From: CAYYVJ01 sp964475115
Lineage (GTDB): Bacteria > Bacillota > Clostridia > Lachnospirales > Lachnospiraceae
Assembly: GCA_964475115.1 (NCBI GenBank)
Contig: CAYYVJ010000009.1
Span: 1-39,091 of the forward strand
Reading direction: 5' to 3'
Length of the DNA: 39,091 bases
Positions 16,941 to 24,618 of this stretch are shown here, one piece after another. Within the stretch, counting starts at the first letter, position 1. Each line of letters begins with the position of its first letter. Both the position numbers and the translations under genes were made by a program. A model generated the notes under the pieces. It was not told the origin of the DNA, ran no database searches, and worked only from the letters and a program-made list of their open reading frames with translations.

Positions 16941-17573
16941 ATGATGAGAATACATAAGGTTGGGATTATCGACTATAAAGCAGGGAATGGACCAAGCGTT
17001 TTAAATGCCCTTGTTAGCAACGGTATAAATGCAGAATTAGTGTCTACAAAAGAACAGATAAAACAAATGTCTGCCCTTATATTACCGGGAGTAGGGTCAG
17101 CAGGAGCTACGATGGAGTCATTAAAAGAGCTAGACCTCATTGATATATTAGATGAAAGAGTAAATAAAGAGGGAATTCCATTTTTAGGTATCTGCGTGGG
17201 ATTACAAATTCTTTTTGATTATAGTGAAGAAGAAGATACAAAATGTCTTTCTTGGATACCTGGTAAAGTTAAGAAGTTTTCGAAAGAGCAAGTGCGTGTG
17301 CCGCAAATGGGATGGAATAAAGTGGATTTTAAAGTTGATGATCCCATTCTTTCTGGTCTTTCTAGTTCAGAATACTTTTATTTTGTAAATTCTTATTATG
17401 TAACACCAGACAAAGAGGATGTTATTATGGGAACTACTGAATATGGAAGTGAATTTTGTTCGATGGTTAAGTACAAGAATATAATGGCTACTCAGTTTCA
17501 CTTAGAAAAAAGTGGAGAGGTTGGATTGAAACTATTAAAGAATTTTGCCAGTCAGGAGGGTGATATATGTTAA
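16941..17573 (+). CDS. hisH: Imidazole glycerol phosphate synthase glutaminase subunit
   Basis: 210 residues, a class I glutamine amidotransferase. It releases ammonia from glutamine for HisF in histidine synthesis; the reaction also yields AICAR for purines. The nucleophile elbow GICVGLQ holds C85; H187 and E189 (QFHLEKSG, with Leu in place of the usual Pro) complete the triad. The oxyanion strand is PGVG. Two ATGs are adjacent; the second (16944) has the better spacing from AAAGGGG. Its stop overlaps the start of hisF by seven bases (ATGTTAA), so the two are translationally coupled. No other histidine gene is present in the window. Confidence 0.92.
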   Translation: MMRIHKVGIIDYKAGNGPSVLNALVSNGINAELVSTKEQIKQMSALILPGVGSAGATMESLKELDLIDILDERVNKEGIPFLGICVGLQILFDYSEEEDTKCLSWIPGKVKKFSKEQVRVPQMGWNKVDFKVDDPILSGLSSSEYFYFVNSYYVTPDKEDVIMGTTEYGSEFCSMVKYKNIMATQFHLEKSGEVGLKLLKNFASQEGDIC

Positions 17574-18364
17574 CAAAGAGATTAATTGCTTGCTTTGATG
17601 TGAAAAATGGATATGTTACAAAAGCCCTTCAATTTCAGGACAATATCGACATTGGAAGAGCGGAAGAAATCGCTTGTAAAGTATATAAGGATCAAATAGA
17701 TGAGATTATATTTTACGATATAACAGCAAGCTCAGACAAACGAAAGATTGATCTAGAGATGGTAAAGAAAGTGGCAAAAAGTGTATTTGTTCCTTTTACT
17801 GTAGGTGGCGGAATCAAATCATTAGATGACATGTATGAAGTTTTAAAAGCTGGGGCAGAAAAGATAAGCATTGATTCTATGGCTGTTCGTAATCCTAACC
17901 TTATTAGAGAAGGCGCCAATGCTTTTGGCAGCCAATGTATCGTACTAAGTACTCAAGTGAAAAAAGTAGAAAAATCCATAAAGATTCCTAGTGGATATGA
18001 AGTTGCCATTGATGGAGCCAGAGTATTTACAGGAATGGATGCTCTTGAATGGGTAAAAAAAGGGGAGAGCCTTGGTGCGGGTGAAATCTGCGTAAATAGT
18101 ATTGACAATGATGGTACTCATGTTGGTTTTGAGAAAGAGATTACCGCTTTGGTTGCAAATGCTGTTAATGTACCTGTTATTGCTTCTGGAGGAGCTGGAA
18201 AACCAGAACATTTAACAGAAATATTTAAAGAGACAGAAGCATCCGCTGCAATTATCAGCTCTATGCTTTATTCCCCGCGAATGGATAGAAATTATTCAGT
18301 TAAGGAATTAAAAGAAGAGCTAAGCGGAGAAGGTGTGCTCGTTAGACCATGGATCAGCATTTAA
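17567..18364 (+). CDS. hisF: Imidazole glycerol phosphate synthase cyclase subunit, non-canonical active site
   Basis: 265 residues, a TIM barrel. HisF takes ammonia from HisH and converts PRFAR to imidazole glycerol phosphate and AICAR. Catalytic D11 (CFDVKNG), K19, Q123, the phosphate loops VGGGIKSL and ASGGAGK, and the gate residues R5, E46 and K99 align without gaps to Thermotoga HisF. At the second catalytic position, D130 in Thermotoga (VVVAID), this protein has Q130 (IVLSTQ). It is also followed by a two-residue or larger insertion before GAGEICVNSIDNDGT. The protein may be slow, or may make a related product. Its neighbour purC makes SAICAR, the precursor of AICAR. Confidence 0.88.
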   Translation: MLTKRLIACFDVKNGYVTKALQFQDNIDIGRAEEIACKVYKDQIDEIIFYDITASSDKRKIDLEMVKKVAKSVFVPFTVGGGIKSLDDMYEVLKAGAEKISIDSMAVRNPNLIREGANAFGSQCIVLSTQVKKVEKSIKIPSGYEVAIDGARVFTGMDALEWVKKGESLGAGEICVNSIDNDGTHVGFEKEITALVANAVNVPVIASGGAGKPEHLTEIFKETEASAAIISSMLYSPRMDRNYSVKELKEELSGEGVLVRPWISI

Positions 18365-18472
18365 CTGTATACAGTAATAGAAGGGTATATGTACTGATTT
18401 GGACAAGTAAAGCTTGGTGATATGACAAAAGCATCATTATAGTAAGAATCTATATTCTGTTTTAGAAAAGAA

Positions 18473-18501
18473 TTGACATTTGGCTGAAACTTCTGTATTT
18501 T
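18473..18501 (+). promoter_or_regulatory. Predicted sigma-A promoter of purC
   Basis: Perfect TTGACA (18473-18478), 17 bases, TATTTT (18496-18501), 58 bases before the purC start. This separates purC from hisHF. I saw no purine riboswitch core or PurR-like box in the 195-base intergenic region. Confidence 0.65.
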
Positions 18502-18559
18502 TATATGTGTACAAAACATGTAAACAGTAAGCAACCTATGAAATGAGAGGATTGATTTT

Positions 18560-19243
18560 ATGAAATTACTTTATCAAGGAAAAACAAAGGATGTATATGA
18601 ATTGGATAGCGAGAAATGCCTTTTGAAATTTAAGGATGATGTAACTGGTGAAAATGGCGTATTTGATCCGGGTGCCAACACGGTAGGGTTAACCATTGAA
18701 GGTGTAGGAAAAGCTGGTCTTAAATTAACAAAATTCTTTTTTGAAAAATTAAATGAGCGAGGTATACCTACTCATTACGTTGATTCTGATATTGAAGAAA
18801 GTACTATGACAGTAAAAAAAGCTACTGTTTTTGGTAAAGGAATTGAAGTGATCTGTCGTTATCGTGCAGTAGGAAGTTTTATGAAGCGATATGGAATGTA
18901 TGCAACAGAAGGGCAAGAATTAGATGCTTTTGTTGAAGTGACGCTAAAAGATGATAATAGAAATGACCCTCCTATTACTGAAGATGCTCTAGATATGTTG
19001 GGAATACTATCAAAAGAGGAATATAAGATTCTGAAAGAATTAACGAAACAAATTGGCCAAGTGGTTAAAGATGAATTAGGAGCAAGAGGACTCGAGCTAT
19101 ATGATATAAAATTTGAGTTTGGTAGAGTAGGAGAAGATAAGCATATCGCTCTTATTGATGAAATATCAGGTGGAAATATGAGAGCCTATAAAGGAAATGA
19201 AAGAATTGAACCTTTAGATTTAGAAAAGTTAATGCTATCATAA
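18560..19243 (+). CDS. purC: Phosphoribosylaminoimidazole-succinocarboxamide synthase
   Basis: 227 residues, the short SAICAR synthetase form. It condenses CAIR with aspartate using ATP; PurB upstream then makes AICAR. The N-terminal nucleotide-binding region MKLLYQGKTKDVYEL and the substrate segment CRYRAVGSF are clear. The last third (DIKFEFGRVGEDKHIALIDE, then ISGGNMRAY) carries the metal/CAIR-binding acidic residues. A GAGAGGATTG ribosome site precedes the ATG. It has its own promoter and a strong terminator, so it is transcribed alone. It is notable that purC stands apart from other de novo purine genes. Confidence 0.95.
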   Translation: MKLLYQGKTKDVYELDSEKCLLKFKDDVTGENGVFDPGANTVGLTIEGVGKAGLKLTKFFFEKLNERGIPTHYVDSDIEESTMTVKKATVFGKGIEVICRYRAVGSFMKRYGMYATEGQELDAFVEVTLKDDNRNDPPITEDALDMLGILSKEEYKILKELTKQIGQVVKDELGARGLELYDIKFEFGRVGEDKHIALIDEISGGNMRAYKGNERIEPLDLEKLMLS

Positions 19244-19245
19244 GC

Positions 19246-19273
19246 AAAGAGTGGGGATAACCCCACTCTTTTT
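19246..19273 (+). terminator. Rho-independent terminator after purC
   Basis: A perfect stem AAAGAGTGGGG (19246-19256) / CCCCACTCTTT (19261-19271) has a four-base loop and a following T-run. Confidence 0.95.
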
Positions 19274-19312
19274 ATGCATGTTTTTTGAGGAATAATATCT
19301 CTTAGAATAAGG

Positions 19313-19341
19313 TTGAAGTTTTACTCTTTTTACTCTATAAT
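19313..19341 (+). promoter_or_regulatory. Predicted sigma-A promoter of the pirin gene
   Basis: TTGAAG (19313-19318), exactly 17 bases, and TATAAT (19336-19341), 78 bases before the start codon. Confidence 0.7.
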
Positions 19342-19418
19342 CTCATTATACTATCACTGTATAAAATAAAAGAGTTTCATTTCTTAATTAATCCATGAAA
19401 GGTGCGAGGTGACTTAAA

Positions 19419-20255
19419 ATGACCAGAGAAATCAAAAAGATTGTTACGGGAAATAGGACAGTTGATGGTGCAGGAGTAAATTTAGTTAGAGTAATTGGAC
19501 ATAGGGATGTAGAGGATTTTGACCCGTTTTTAATGTTTGATGCATTTGATTCCGTAGATCCTAACGATTATATAAAAGGATTTCCATGGCATCCTCACAG
19601 AGGTATTGAAACAATAACATATTTAATAAAAGGAACAATGGAACATAGCGATAGTATGGGAAATGTGGGTTATATTAACGATGGATGTTGTCAATGGATG
19701 ACTGCTGGAAGTGGAATTCTTCATCAAGAAATGCCACTGGAGTCAGAACGAATGCTAGGTGGACAGTTATGGCTTAATCTTCCAAAACAAGATAAAATGA
19801 CTAAACCACAATATTGTGATATTAGAGAAGAAATGGTTCCAGTGGTTGAAGAAGTAGGAACTACAGTTAGAGTGATTTCTGGGGATTATAAAGGCAATAC
19901 AAGCTCCATATATGGTGATTATGTAAAGATGATATATTTAGATGTTCAAATGGAACATGGGGCAGAATGGTCCCTTAAAACAGATCCTGAGGATAACCTA
20001 TTTATTTATATTGTTGAAGGAGAAGGTAGCTTTGGAGAAGGCGACAATCTCATGGAATGTAAAAGAGCTATTCTCTTTGATTCAGGTAATGAATTTAAAG
20101 TGAAGACGGGAAAAAATGGAATTAGATTCTTTCTATTCTCTGCAAAGCCTCTTGGTGAATCTATTGCTTGGGGAGGACCAATTGTCATGAATACAAGAGA
20201 AGAGTTGAATGAAGCCTTTAGAGAACTTGAAGAAGGAACATTTATAAAGAAATAA
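19419..20255 (+). CDS. Pirin family protein
   Basis: 278 residues, a bicupin of the pirin family. The N-terminal cupin has the full metal site H58, H60, H102 and E104, in the same arrangement as human pirin (H56, H58, H101, E103), within PWHPHRGIET and GSGILHQEMP. Bacterial pirins include quercetin 2,3-dioxygenases and redox-sensing proteins; the role here is unknown. GAGGTGA lies before the ATG. A tiny Lys-rich ORF follows after 37 bases on the same transcript. Confidence 0.93.
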   Translation: MTREIKKIVTGNRTVDGAGVNLVRVIGHRDVEDFDPFLMFDAFDSVDPNDYIKGFPWHPHRGIETITYLIKGTMEHSDSMGNVGYINDGCCQWMTAGSGILHQEMPLESERMLGGQLWLNLPKQDKMTKPQYCDIREEMVPVVEEVGTTVRVISGDYKGNTSSIYGDYVKMIYLDVQMEHGAEWSLKTDPEDNLFIYIVEGEGSFGEGDNLMECKRAILFDSGNEFKVKTGKNGIRFFLFSAKPLGESIAWGGPIVMNTREELNEAFRELEEGTFIKK

Positions 20256-20292
20256 TAGCCATTACTTAATAATTTGAAAAGGTGGTATTGAA

Positions 20293-20394
20293 ATGGGAGA
20301 TAAAAGCATCAGAAAAGATGATAAAAAGAAGAAAAAGGCTAAAAAAGAAACAGTTAAGCCAACTATTTCTTCATCTATGAAAAAGTCTGAGTAA
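20293..20394 (+). CDS. 33-residue lysine-rich small protein
   Basis: An AAAAGGTGG ribosome site (20277-20285) stands seven bases before an ATG that opens a 33-codon frame. The product is very basic: about 13 Lys, with a run of KKKKKAKK near residues 11-18 and a Ser/Lys tail. It lies between the pirin gene and a very strong terminator, so it is transcribed with pirin. There is no membrane segment or cysteine. Possible roles include nucleic-acid or membrane-surface binding, but no family is recognised. Confidence 0.6.
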   Translation: MGDKSIRKDDKKKKKAKKETVKPTISSSMKKSE

Positions 20395-20406
20395 AAGAGA
20401 TTACAT

Positions 20407-20448
20407 AAAAAGCTAGCACCAAGATGGAAGTCTTGGTGCTAGCTTTTT
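20407..20448. terminator. Bidirectional terminator with perfect 18-bp stem
   Basis: AAAAAGCTAGCACCAAGA (20407-20424) pairs perfectly with 20431-20448 over a six-base loop. A- and T-runs on the two sides let it end both the pirin transcript and the convergent nagA transcript. Confidence 0.95.
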
Positions 20449-20471
20449 CTTCTCCAACGATAAGAAAATAA

Positions 20472-21587
20472 TTATTTTAGTAGTTTTCCTTTTAGGATAA
20501 CATGCTTTAGATTATAATCTTTATCTAATAAAACAATGTTGGCATATTTTTCTGGAGTAATACTTCCATAATTTTTGTAGATACCTAACTGTTTAGCTGG
20601 ATTAACAGAAGCGGCTTTTACTGCAGCCTCAAATGGGATTCCAAAGGAGATAGCGAGTTGCATACACTTCATAAGGTTTGTAGCAGAACCAGCGATTGTT
20701 CCATCTTTTAATGTGGCTCTATTACCTACAACATGTACTGCTTGTCCGCCAAGGCTGTAATCACCATCTTCCAATCCGGTTGCCATCATACTATCGCTAA
20801 CTAAAAGGACTCTATCTTCTCCAAAAAGTTGGAAAGAAGCTCGTATAACAGAAGGATGTATGTGAACTCCATCGCAAATAAGTTCTACATAACAATTCTT
20901 TTTGTCAAAAGCAGCTCCTACTACGCTAGGTTCACGGTGATTGAAAGGAGGCATAGCATTATATAAATGAGTCACATGCGATGCACCATGTTCTAGTGCT
21001 TTAGTAGCAGTAGCATAATCGGCAGTAGTGTGTGCAAGTGATATTACAACTTCTTCCTTCACAGCATCTATAAATTCTATGGCTCCGTCTTCTTCGGGGG
21101 CAATGGATACTAGTTTTATTAAACCACCAGAAATTTTGTTCATTTTATGAAAATGTTCTAGGTTAGGTTGAATAATATAGTTAGCATTCTGTGCCCCTTT
21201 TTTTGCTACAGATAAATATGGTCCTTCCATATGTATTCCTACAAGGTCAGCTCCACAATCACTTTTATAGCTTCCAGCAGATGCAAATATCTTTGAAAGT
21301 TCCTCTTCATTTAGAGTCATCGTTGCAGGTGCAATACTAGTAATACCATTACTCGCCTGATAATCTGCAATAGCTTGAGTTGCTTCATGGGTTCCATCAC
21401 AGAAGTCATGTCCTACACAACCGTGAAAATGTAAATCAATAAGACCTGGAATGGCATACAATCCTTCTGCATCTAAAACATCTGTGTTACTTGTATCATT
21501 TTGGACAATTTTGTCTCCATTAATATAAATATCTTTTTTATTAAAATATCCTTCTTCAGAAAAAACACTAGCATTTTTAATAATCAT
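20472..21587 (-). CDS. nagA: N-acetylglucosamine-6-phosphate deacetylase
   Basis: 371 residues, an amidohydrolase-fold enzyme. It removes acetate from GlcNAc-6-P to give glucosamine-6-P, the substrate of NagB. Visible motifs are DLHFHGCVGHDF (H53, H55), the metal ligand Glu in GIHMEGPY, SLAHT, THLYNAMPPFNHREP and the catalytic Asp in LVSDSMMATG. AAGGAGA precedes the ATG. It is transcribed away from nagB, from a shared 210-base intergenic region, so the two are probably co-regulated by amino sugars. There is no GlcNAc PTS gene nearby. Confidence 0.96.
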   Translation of the reverse strand: MIIKNASVFSEEGYFNKKDIYINGDKIVQNDTSNTDVLDAEGLYAIPGLIDLHFHGCVGHDFCDGTHEATQAIADYQASNGITSIAPATMTLNEEELSKIFASAGSYKSDCGADLVGIHMEGPYLSVAKKGAQNANYIIQPNLEHFHKMNKISGGLIKLVSIAPEEDGAIEFIDAVKEEVVISLAHTTADYATATKALEHGASHVTHLYNAMPPFNHREPSVVGAAFDKKNCYVELICDGVHIHPSVIRASFQLFGEDRVLLVSDSMMATGLEDGDYSLGGQAVHVVGNRATLKDGTIAGSATNLMKCMQLAISFGIPFEAAVKAASVNPAKQLGIYKNYGSITPEKYANIVLLDKDYNLKHVILKGKLLK

Positions 21588-21637
21588 GGTTTGTCTCCTT
21601 ATTTTCCTCTATAATAGTAAAATAATTCAAATCACTT

Positions 21638-21659
21638 GATATTACTAAGATATTACTAA
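21638..21659. repeat. Tandem 11-bp direct repeat in the nagA-nagB intergenic region
   Basis: GATATTACTAA occurs twice back to back (21638-21648, 21649-21659). One turn of DNA apart, the copies lie about 50-70 bases upstream of nagA. This is a plausible operator for an amino-sugar regulator. Confidence 0.5.
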
Positions 21660-21710
21660 TTCTAATGGTTTTAGCGAAAAAAATCAATGAATATGTGAAA
21701 CGAATTTATA

Positions 21711-21739
21711 TTGTATCTTAAGAATATTAATGATATTAT
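21711..21739 (+). promoter_or_regulatory. Predicted promoter of nagB
   Basis: TTGTAT (21711-21716), 17 bases, TATTAT (21734-21739), with an extended TGA before the -10. Confidence 0.5.
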
Positions 21740-21797
21740 GATAAAGAAATAAAGTTATTATTTTAACAATGGAAGAATTAAGTAGGAGGATATTAAC

Positions 21798-22535
21798 ATG
21801 AAATTGTATCAAACAAAGAATTATGAAGAAATGAGTAGAAAAGCAGCAGGAATCATTTCGGCACAAATTATTTTGAATCCAAATAGTGTTCTAGGCTTGT
21901 CAACAGGAAGTACTCCCATAGGGATTTATGAAAACCTTATAGATGGATATAAAAATGGAGATATTGATTTTAGTGAAATAAAGACCTTTAATTTAGATGA
22001 GTATAAAGGACTTAGCCCTGAAAACAAACAAAGCTATCGTTACTTTATGAATACAAATTTATTTGATCATGTAAATATTAAAAAAGAAAATACAAATGTT
22101 CCTAATGGATTAGAAGAGAATATGGAAATTGAATGCGATAGATATGATAATGCTCTAAAAGATTTAAGTGGCGTTGATTTACAATTATTAGGCATAGGAA
22201 ACAATGGGCATATCGGATTTAATGAACCAGCCGATTTTTTCACGAAGGGTACGCATATTGAAGTATTAGCTCAAAGTACAATTGATGCAAATTCAAGATT
22301 GTTTGAAGAAGGTGAAGTTATGCCGACTTCTGCATATACCATGGGAATAAAAACAATAATGGATGCCAAGACTGTTTTGTTAGTTGCAAATGGAAAAAGT
22401 AAAGCAAAAGCGATAAAGGAAGCTTTAACTGGACCGATTACTCCAAAAGTACCAGCTTCTATTTTACAAATGCATAAAAATCTAATTGTTGTAGCAGATG
22501 AAGAAGCTCTATCTGAATTAAATAGTAATAAATAA
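21798..22535 (+). CDS. nagB: Glucosamine-6-phosphate deaminase
   Basis: 245 residues, the size of Bacillus-type NagB. It converts glucosamine-6-P to fructose-6-P and ammonia, the reverse direction of GlmS. Motifs are GLSTGSTP (phosphate binding), FNLDEYKGL with D67, and GIGNNGHIGFNEP with N136, H138 and E143 (Asn in place of the E. coli Asp141, as in other Firmicutes). The short C-terminus lacks the E. coli allosteric tail. TAGGAGG precedes the ATG. The ammonia released could be used by GdhA. Confidence 0.96.
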   Translation: MKLYQTKNYEEMSRKAAGIISAQIILNPNSVLGLSTGSTPIGIYENLIDGYKNGDIDFSEIKTFNLDEYKGLSPENKQSYRYFMNTNLFDHVNIKKENTNVPNGLEENMEIECDRYDNALKDLSGVDLQLLGIGNNGHIGFNEPADFFTKGTHIEVLAQSTIDANSRLFEEGEVMPTSAYTMGIKTIMDAKTVLLVANGKSKAKAIKEALTGPITPKVPASILQMHKNLIVVADEEALSELNSNK

Positions 22536-22562
22536 GTTTGATTTTACTTTATAAGAGAAGAG

Positions 22563-23026
22563 GTGTTTAGAATTTATCAAGTGCATACAATAAAAAAAAT
22601 AGAGCAGCTTAAAGAGTGTCCAGTATACAAAGATAGTTGTCTAGAAGCATTTCTAAACTTTGCACCAGAAGATTTGGAAAAAGGTTATTTGAATTTTGAA
22701 GTGAATGCAAATAGTGCCTTGTTAAATGGATTTGGTCCAGGTAGAGGTATCAAACGAAAAAACTAAAGGAACTTACCTCTTTTAAAGCTATAAGTGAAGC
22801 GAAAATAGAAGAGAATTCTTGGAATGTGTTATTAAAAATTCCTATGGAGCTTGTATGTGATCTGTATCAGATCGAGCCTTTAAGAAAAGGAGATTCTTTT
22901 ACCTGTAATTTCTATAAGACAAGTGACGAGCCTGCAATACAGCATTATGGGAGTTATTCACCGATTGATAATCCAACTCCAGATTTTCATCTTCCTAAAT
23001 TCTTTGCAAAAGCTATGATATCTTAA
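22563..23026 (+). pseudogene. CBM9-like carbohydrate-binding protein, frameshifted and internally shortened
   Basis: The first frame runs from a GTG at 22563 to a stop at 22766. A second frame, offset by one lost base, continues from about 22745 to 23026. Together they read as one protein: CLEAFLNFAPEDLEKGYLNFEVNANSALL, then the second-frame part with NSWNVLLKIPMELV and CNFYKTSDEPAIQHYGSYSPIDNPTPDFHLPKFF. This is the pattern of cytoplasmic CBM9-like proteins of Clostridia. The shift lies near the A6 run at 22757-22762. Relatives also carry about 45 extra residues between the N-terminus and the DSCLEAF segment, so there is an internal deletion too. The gene is probably dead. Confidence 0.75.
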
Positions 23027-23039
23027 TAAGAAGATCATT

Positions 23040-23071
23040 GAAAAAGTCTAGCATAAGTGTAGACTTTTTTC
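23040..23071 (+). terminator. Rho-independent terminator
   Basis: AAAAAGTCTA (23041-23050) pairs with TAGACTTTTT (23060-23069) over a nine-base loop, with more T following. Confidence 0.9.
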
Positions 23072-23178
23072 TTCCTCTTGAACAGGCTAACGATGTTATA
23101 AGTGGATGTAAAAATCCAACTCCACTAATTCTAAGAGCCAATGTTGGAGATTGGATAAAGGTAACAGAGTTTTATTGA
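23062..23178 (+). pseudogene. Remnant of an unidentified (possibly cupredoxin-like) gene
   Basis: A short frame without a start reads LEQANDVISGCKNPTPLILRANVGDWIKVTEFY and then stops. The PLILRANVGDWIKVT part resembles the first strands of multicopper-oxidase/cupredoxin domains, where a sequence like this is followed by a long protein. Here it ends at once, and its 5' end falls in the U-run of a terminator. It looks like a leftover piece of a deleted gene. The family assignment is weak. Confidence 0.35.
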
Positions 23179-23209
23179 ACCTCCAATTTTTATTATAACT
23201 CTTTCTATT

Positions 23210-24427
23210 TTATTCTTCAGTCTTTGATTTTTTGAAAGCTTCAATCATTGGGATCATGACTGCAGCTACAATTCCTGCTGAAAAACCTGTATTATATAGA
23301 TTCATGCCTCCGTGTAGAGTCCCTACATTTAATACAACAGATGAATTAATAAATCCAGCTATAATTCCGTATTTCCATCCGTATTCTCCTGCGATTGGTG
23401 CGAGAGCTGTTCCAAATAAGGCTGCAATTAATATAGCGGGGTCATTGATATTCCATATTTTTGTGACACTACCTATCATAACACCTATAAGAATTGGCGC
23501 TATATTTTTAGGATGTTTACCAAATGCACCAAAACCTGAGATGGTTAAAATGCCTCCGACGGTTGGTCCATTTAAAGGGCCTCCGACCAGTAGAATATAG
23601 AATAATGCTAAGAACCCGTTTAAGCCCATATTGATTAAAGTGGGAGCAAGCCCTTCCGTAGAAACAAAATCACTGGGGAGCCTACCGGATAGTTTTATAA
23701 TGTTTTTTATTCCATGAAAAGAAAATCTATTTAGATAAAAGCCAGTAACAATAAATGCTGTAAAAAGAACAAACAAGTAGATGAAAAGTACTAAATTATT
23801 TCCAGAACTCCATGTCATATTACTTTTTACGATATAGCCATAAGACCTAGATAATGAAACAAAGATTGTAGAAATAATTCCGGCTGTAAAGCCGATGTTG
23901 TAAAGGTTATAGCCTTTATGAAGCACTTTCATGTGATTTGCGAGTGGAGGAAGTATGAAACCTATTCCAAGACCAGTGGTAACAGTTAGAATAATTCTGA
24001 ACCATAGAGGTTGATCTATTATGAATAGTAGCTCTGTAATAGTTGGTCCCATACTACTACCTAATAAGGCAACATAAATATAGTCTGAAAAATCCTCTTT
24101 TTTTACTTTAGCATAGAGAAATACACCCACTATAATAAACCAGATATTAAAGACGTTTTTTCCAAAGAGAGAGAATCCTGCCATTAAAAAGACGGTGGCA
24201 ATTCCATAACCACCTATATTTATTTTATAGAAATAAAAGAATAAAACACTTATAAGTGCTAATATTCCTGAATTAACAAAGGATGTACCAATGCCAGCTA
24301 TTGCGATATAATCAGTGATAAGTAAATCAGAGTATTTAATGATTTTAATCAGTCCATAAAGAATATTGCTTGGGCTATCAAATAAGAAACCAAAGAAAAT
24401 TAATGAAAGCGAAAAAATGGTAAGCAT
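23210..24427 (-). CDS. DUF1576-type multi-pass membrane protein
   Basis: 405 residues from the first ATG, very hydrophobic, with about 12 membrane segments. The protein is an internal duplication: LYNIGFTAGI and LYNTGFSAGI, and MAGFSLFGKN and ISGFGAFGKH, occur in the two halves. This matches my memory of the DUF1576 family, of unknown function, common in Clostridia; a transport role is a guess. The ATG at 24427 has no ribosome site. A good AGGGGG (24475-24480) is 8 bases before an ATA codon at 24464-24466 that opens 13 more codons in frame. The true N-terminus may lie there (MKKINDTSKKAYT if ATA starts). Confidence 0.75.
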   Translation of the reverse strand: MLTIFSLSLIFFGFLFDSPSNILYGLIKIIKYSDLLITDYIAIAGIGTSFVNSGILALISVLFFYFYKINIGGYGIATVFLMAGFSLFGKNVFNIWFIIVGVFLYAKVKKEDFSDYIYVALLGSSMGPTITELLFIIDQPLWFRIILTVTTGLGIGFILPPLANHMKVLHKGYNLYNIGFTAGIISTIFVSLSRSYGYIVKSNMTWSSGNNLVLFIYLFVLFTAFIVTGFYLNRFSFHGIKNIIKLSGRLPSDFVSTEGLAPTLINMGLNGFLALFYILLVGGPLNGPTVGGILTISGFGAFGKHPKNIAPILIGVMIGSVTKIWNINDPAILIAALFGTALAPIAGEYGWKYGIIAGFINSSVVLNVGTLHGGMNLYNTGFSAGIVAAVMIPMIEAFKKSKTEE

Positions 24428-24569
24428 TGTATATGCTTTTTTGCTTGTATCGTTTATTTTTTTTATATATTCGTCCCCCTATTAAATTTATTAATAATTA
24501 TTTTAACAATAACGATAGTATTAATCAATAGGAGATTTATGAAACTAGACTATTTAAAGAGAGATGAGC

Positions 24570-24598
24570 TTGAGCTTTCCTTATTTTTATCTTATAAT
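24570..24598 (+). promoter_or_regulatory. Predicted sigma-A promoter of pgeF
   Basis: TTGAGC (24570-24575), 17 bases, TATAAT (24593-24598). The start codon is only 20 bases further, so the leader is about 14 bases. Confidence 0.65.
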
Positions 24599-24618
24599 TT
24601 TAATATGGAGGATATAAA

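Noticed and set aside
18365..18559. Possible purine or ZTP riboswitch before purC
   Set aside because: The conserved core bases of neither class are present; only a promoter was found.
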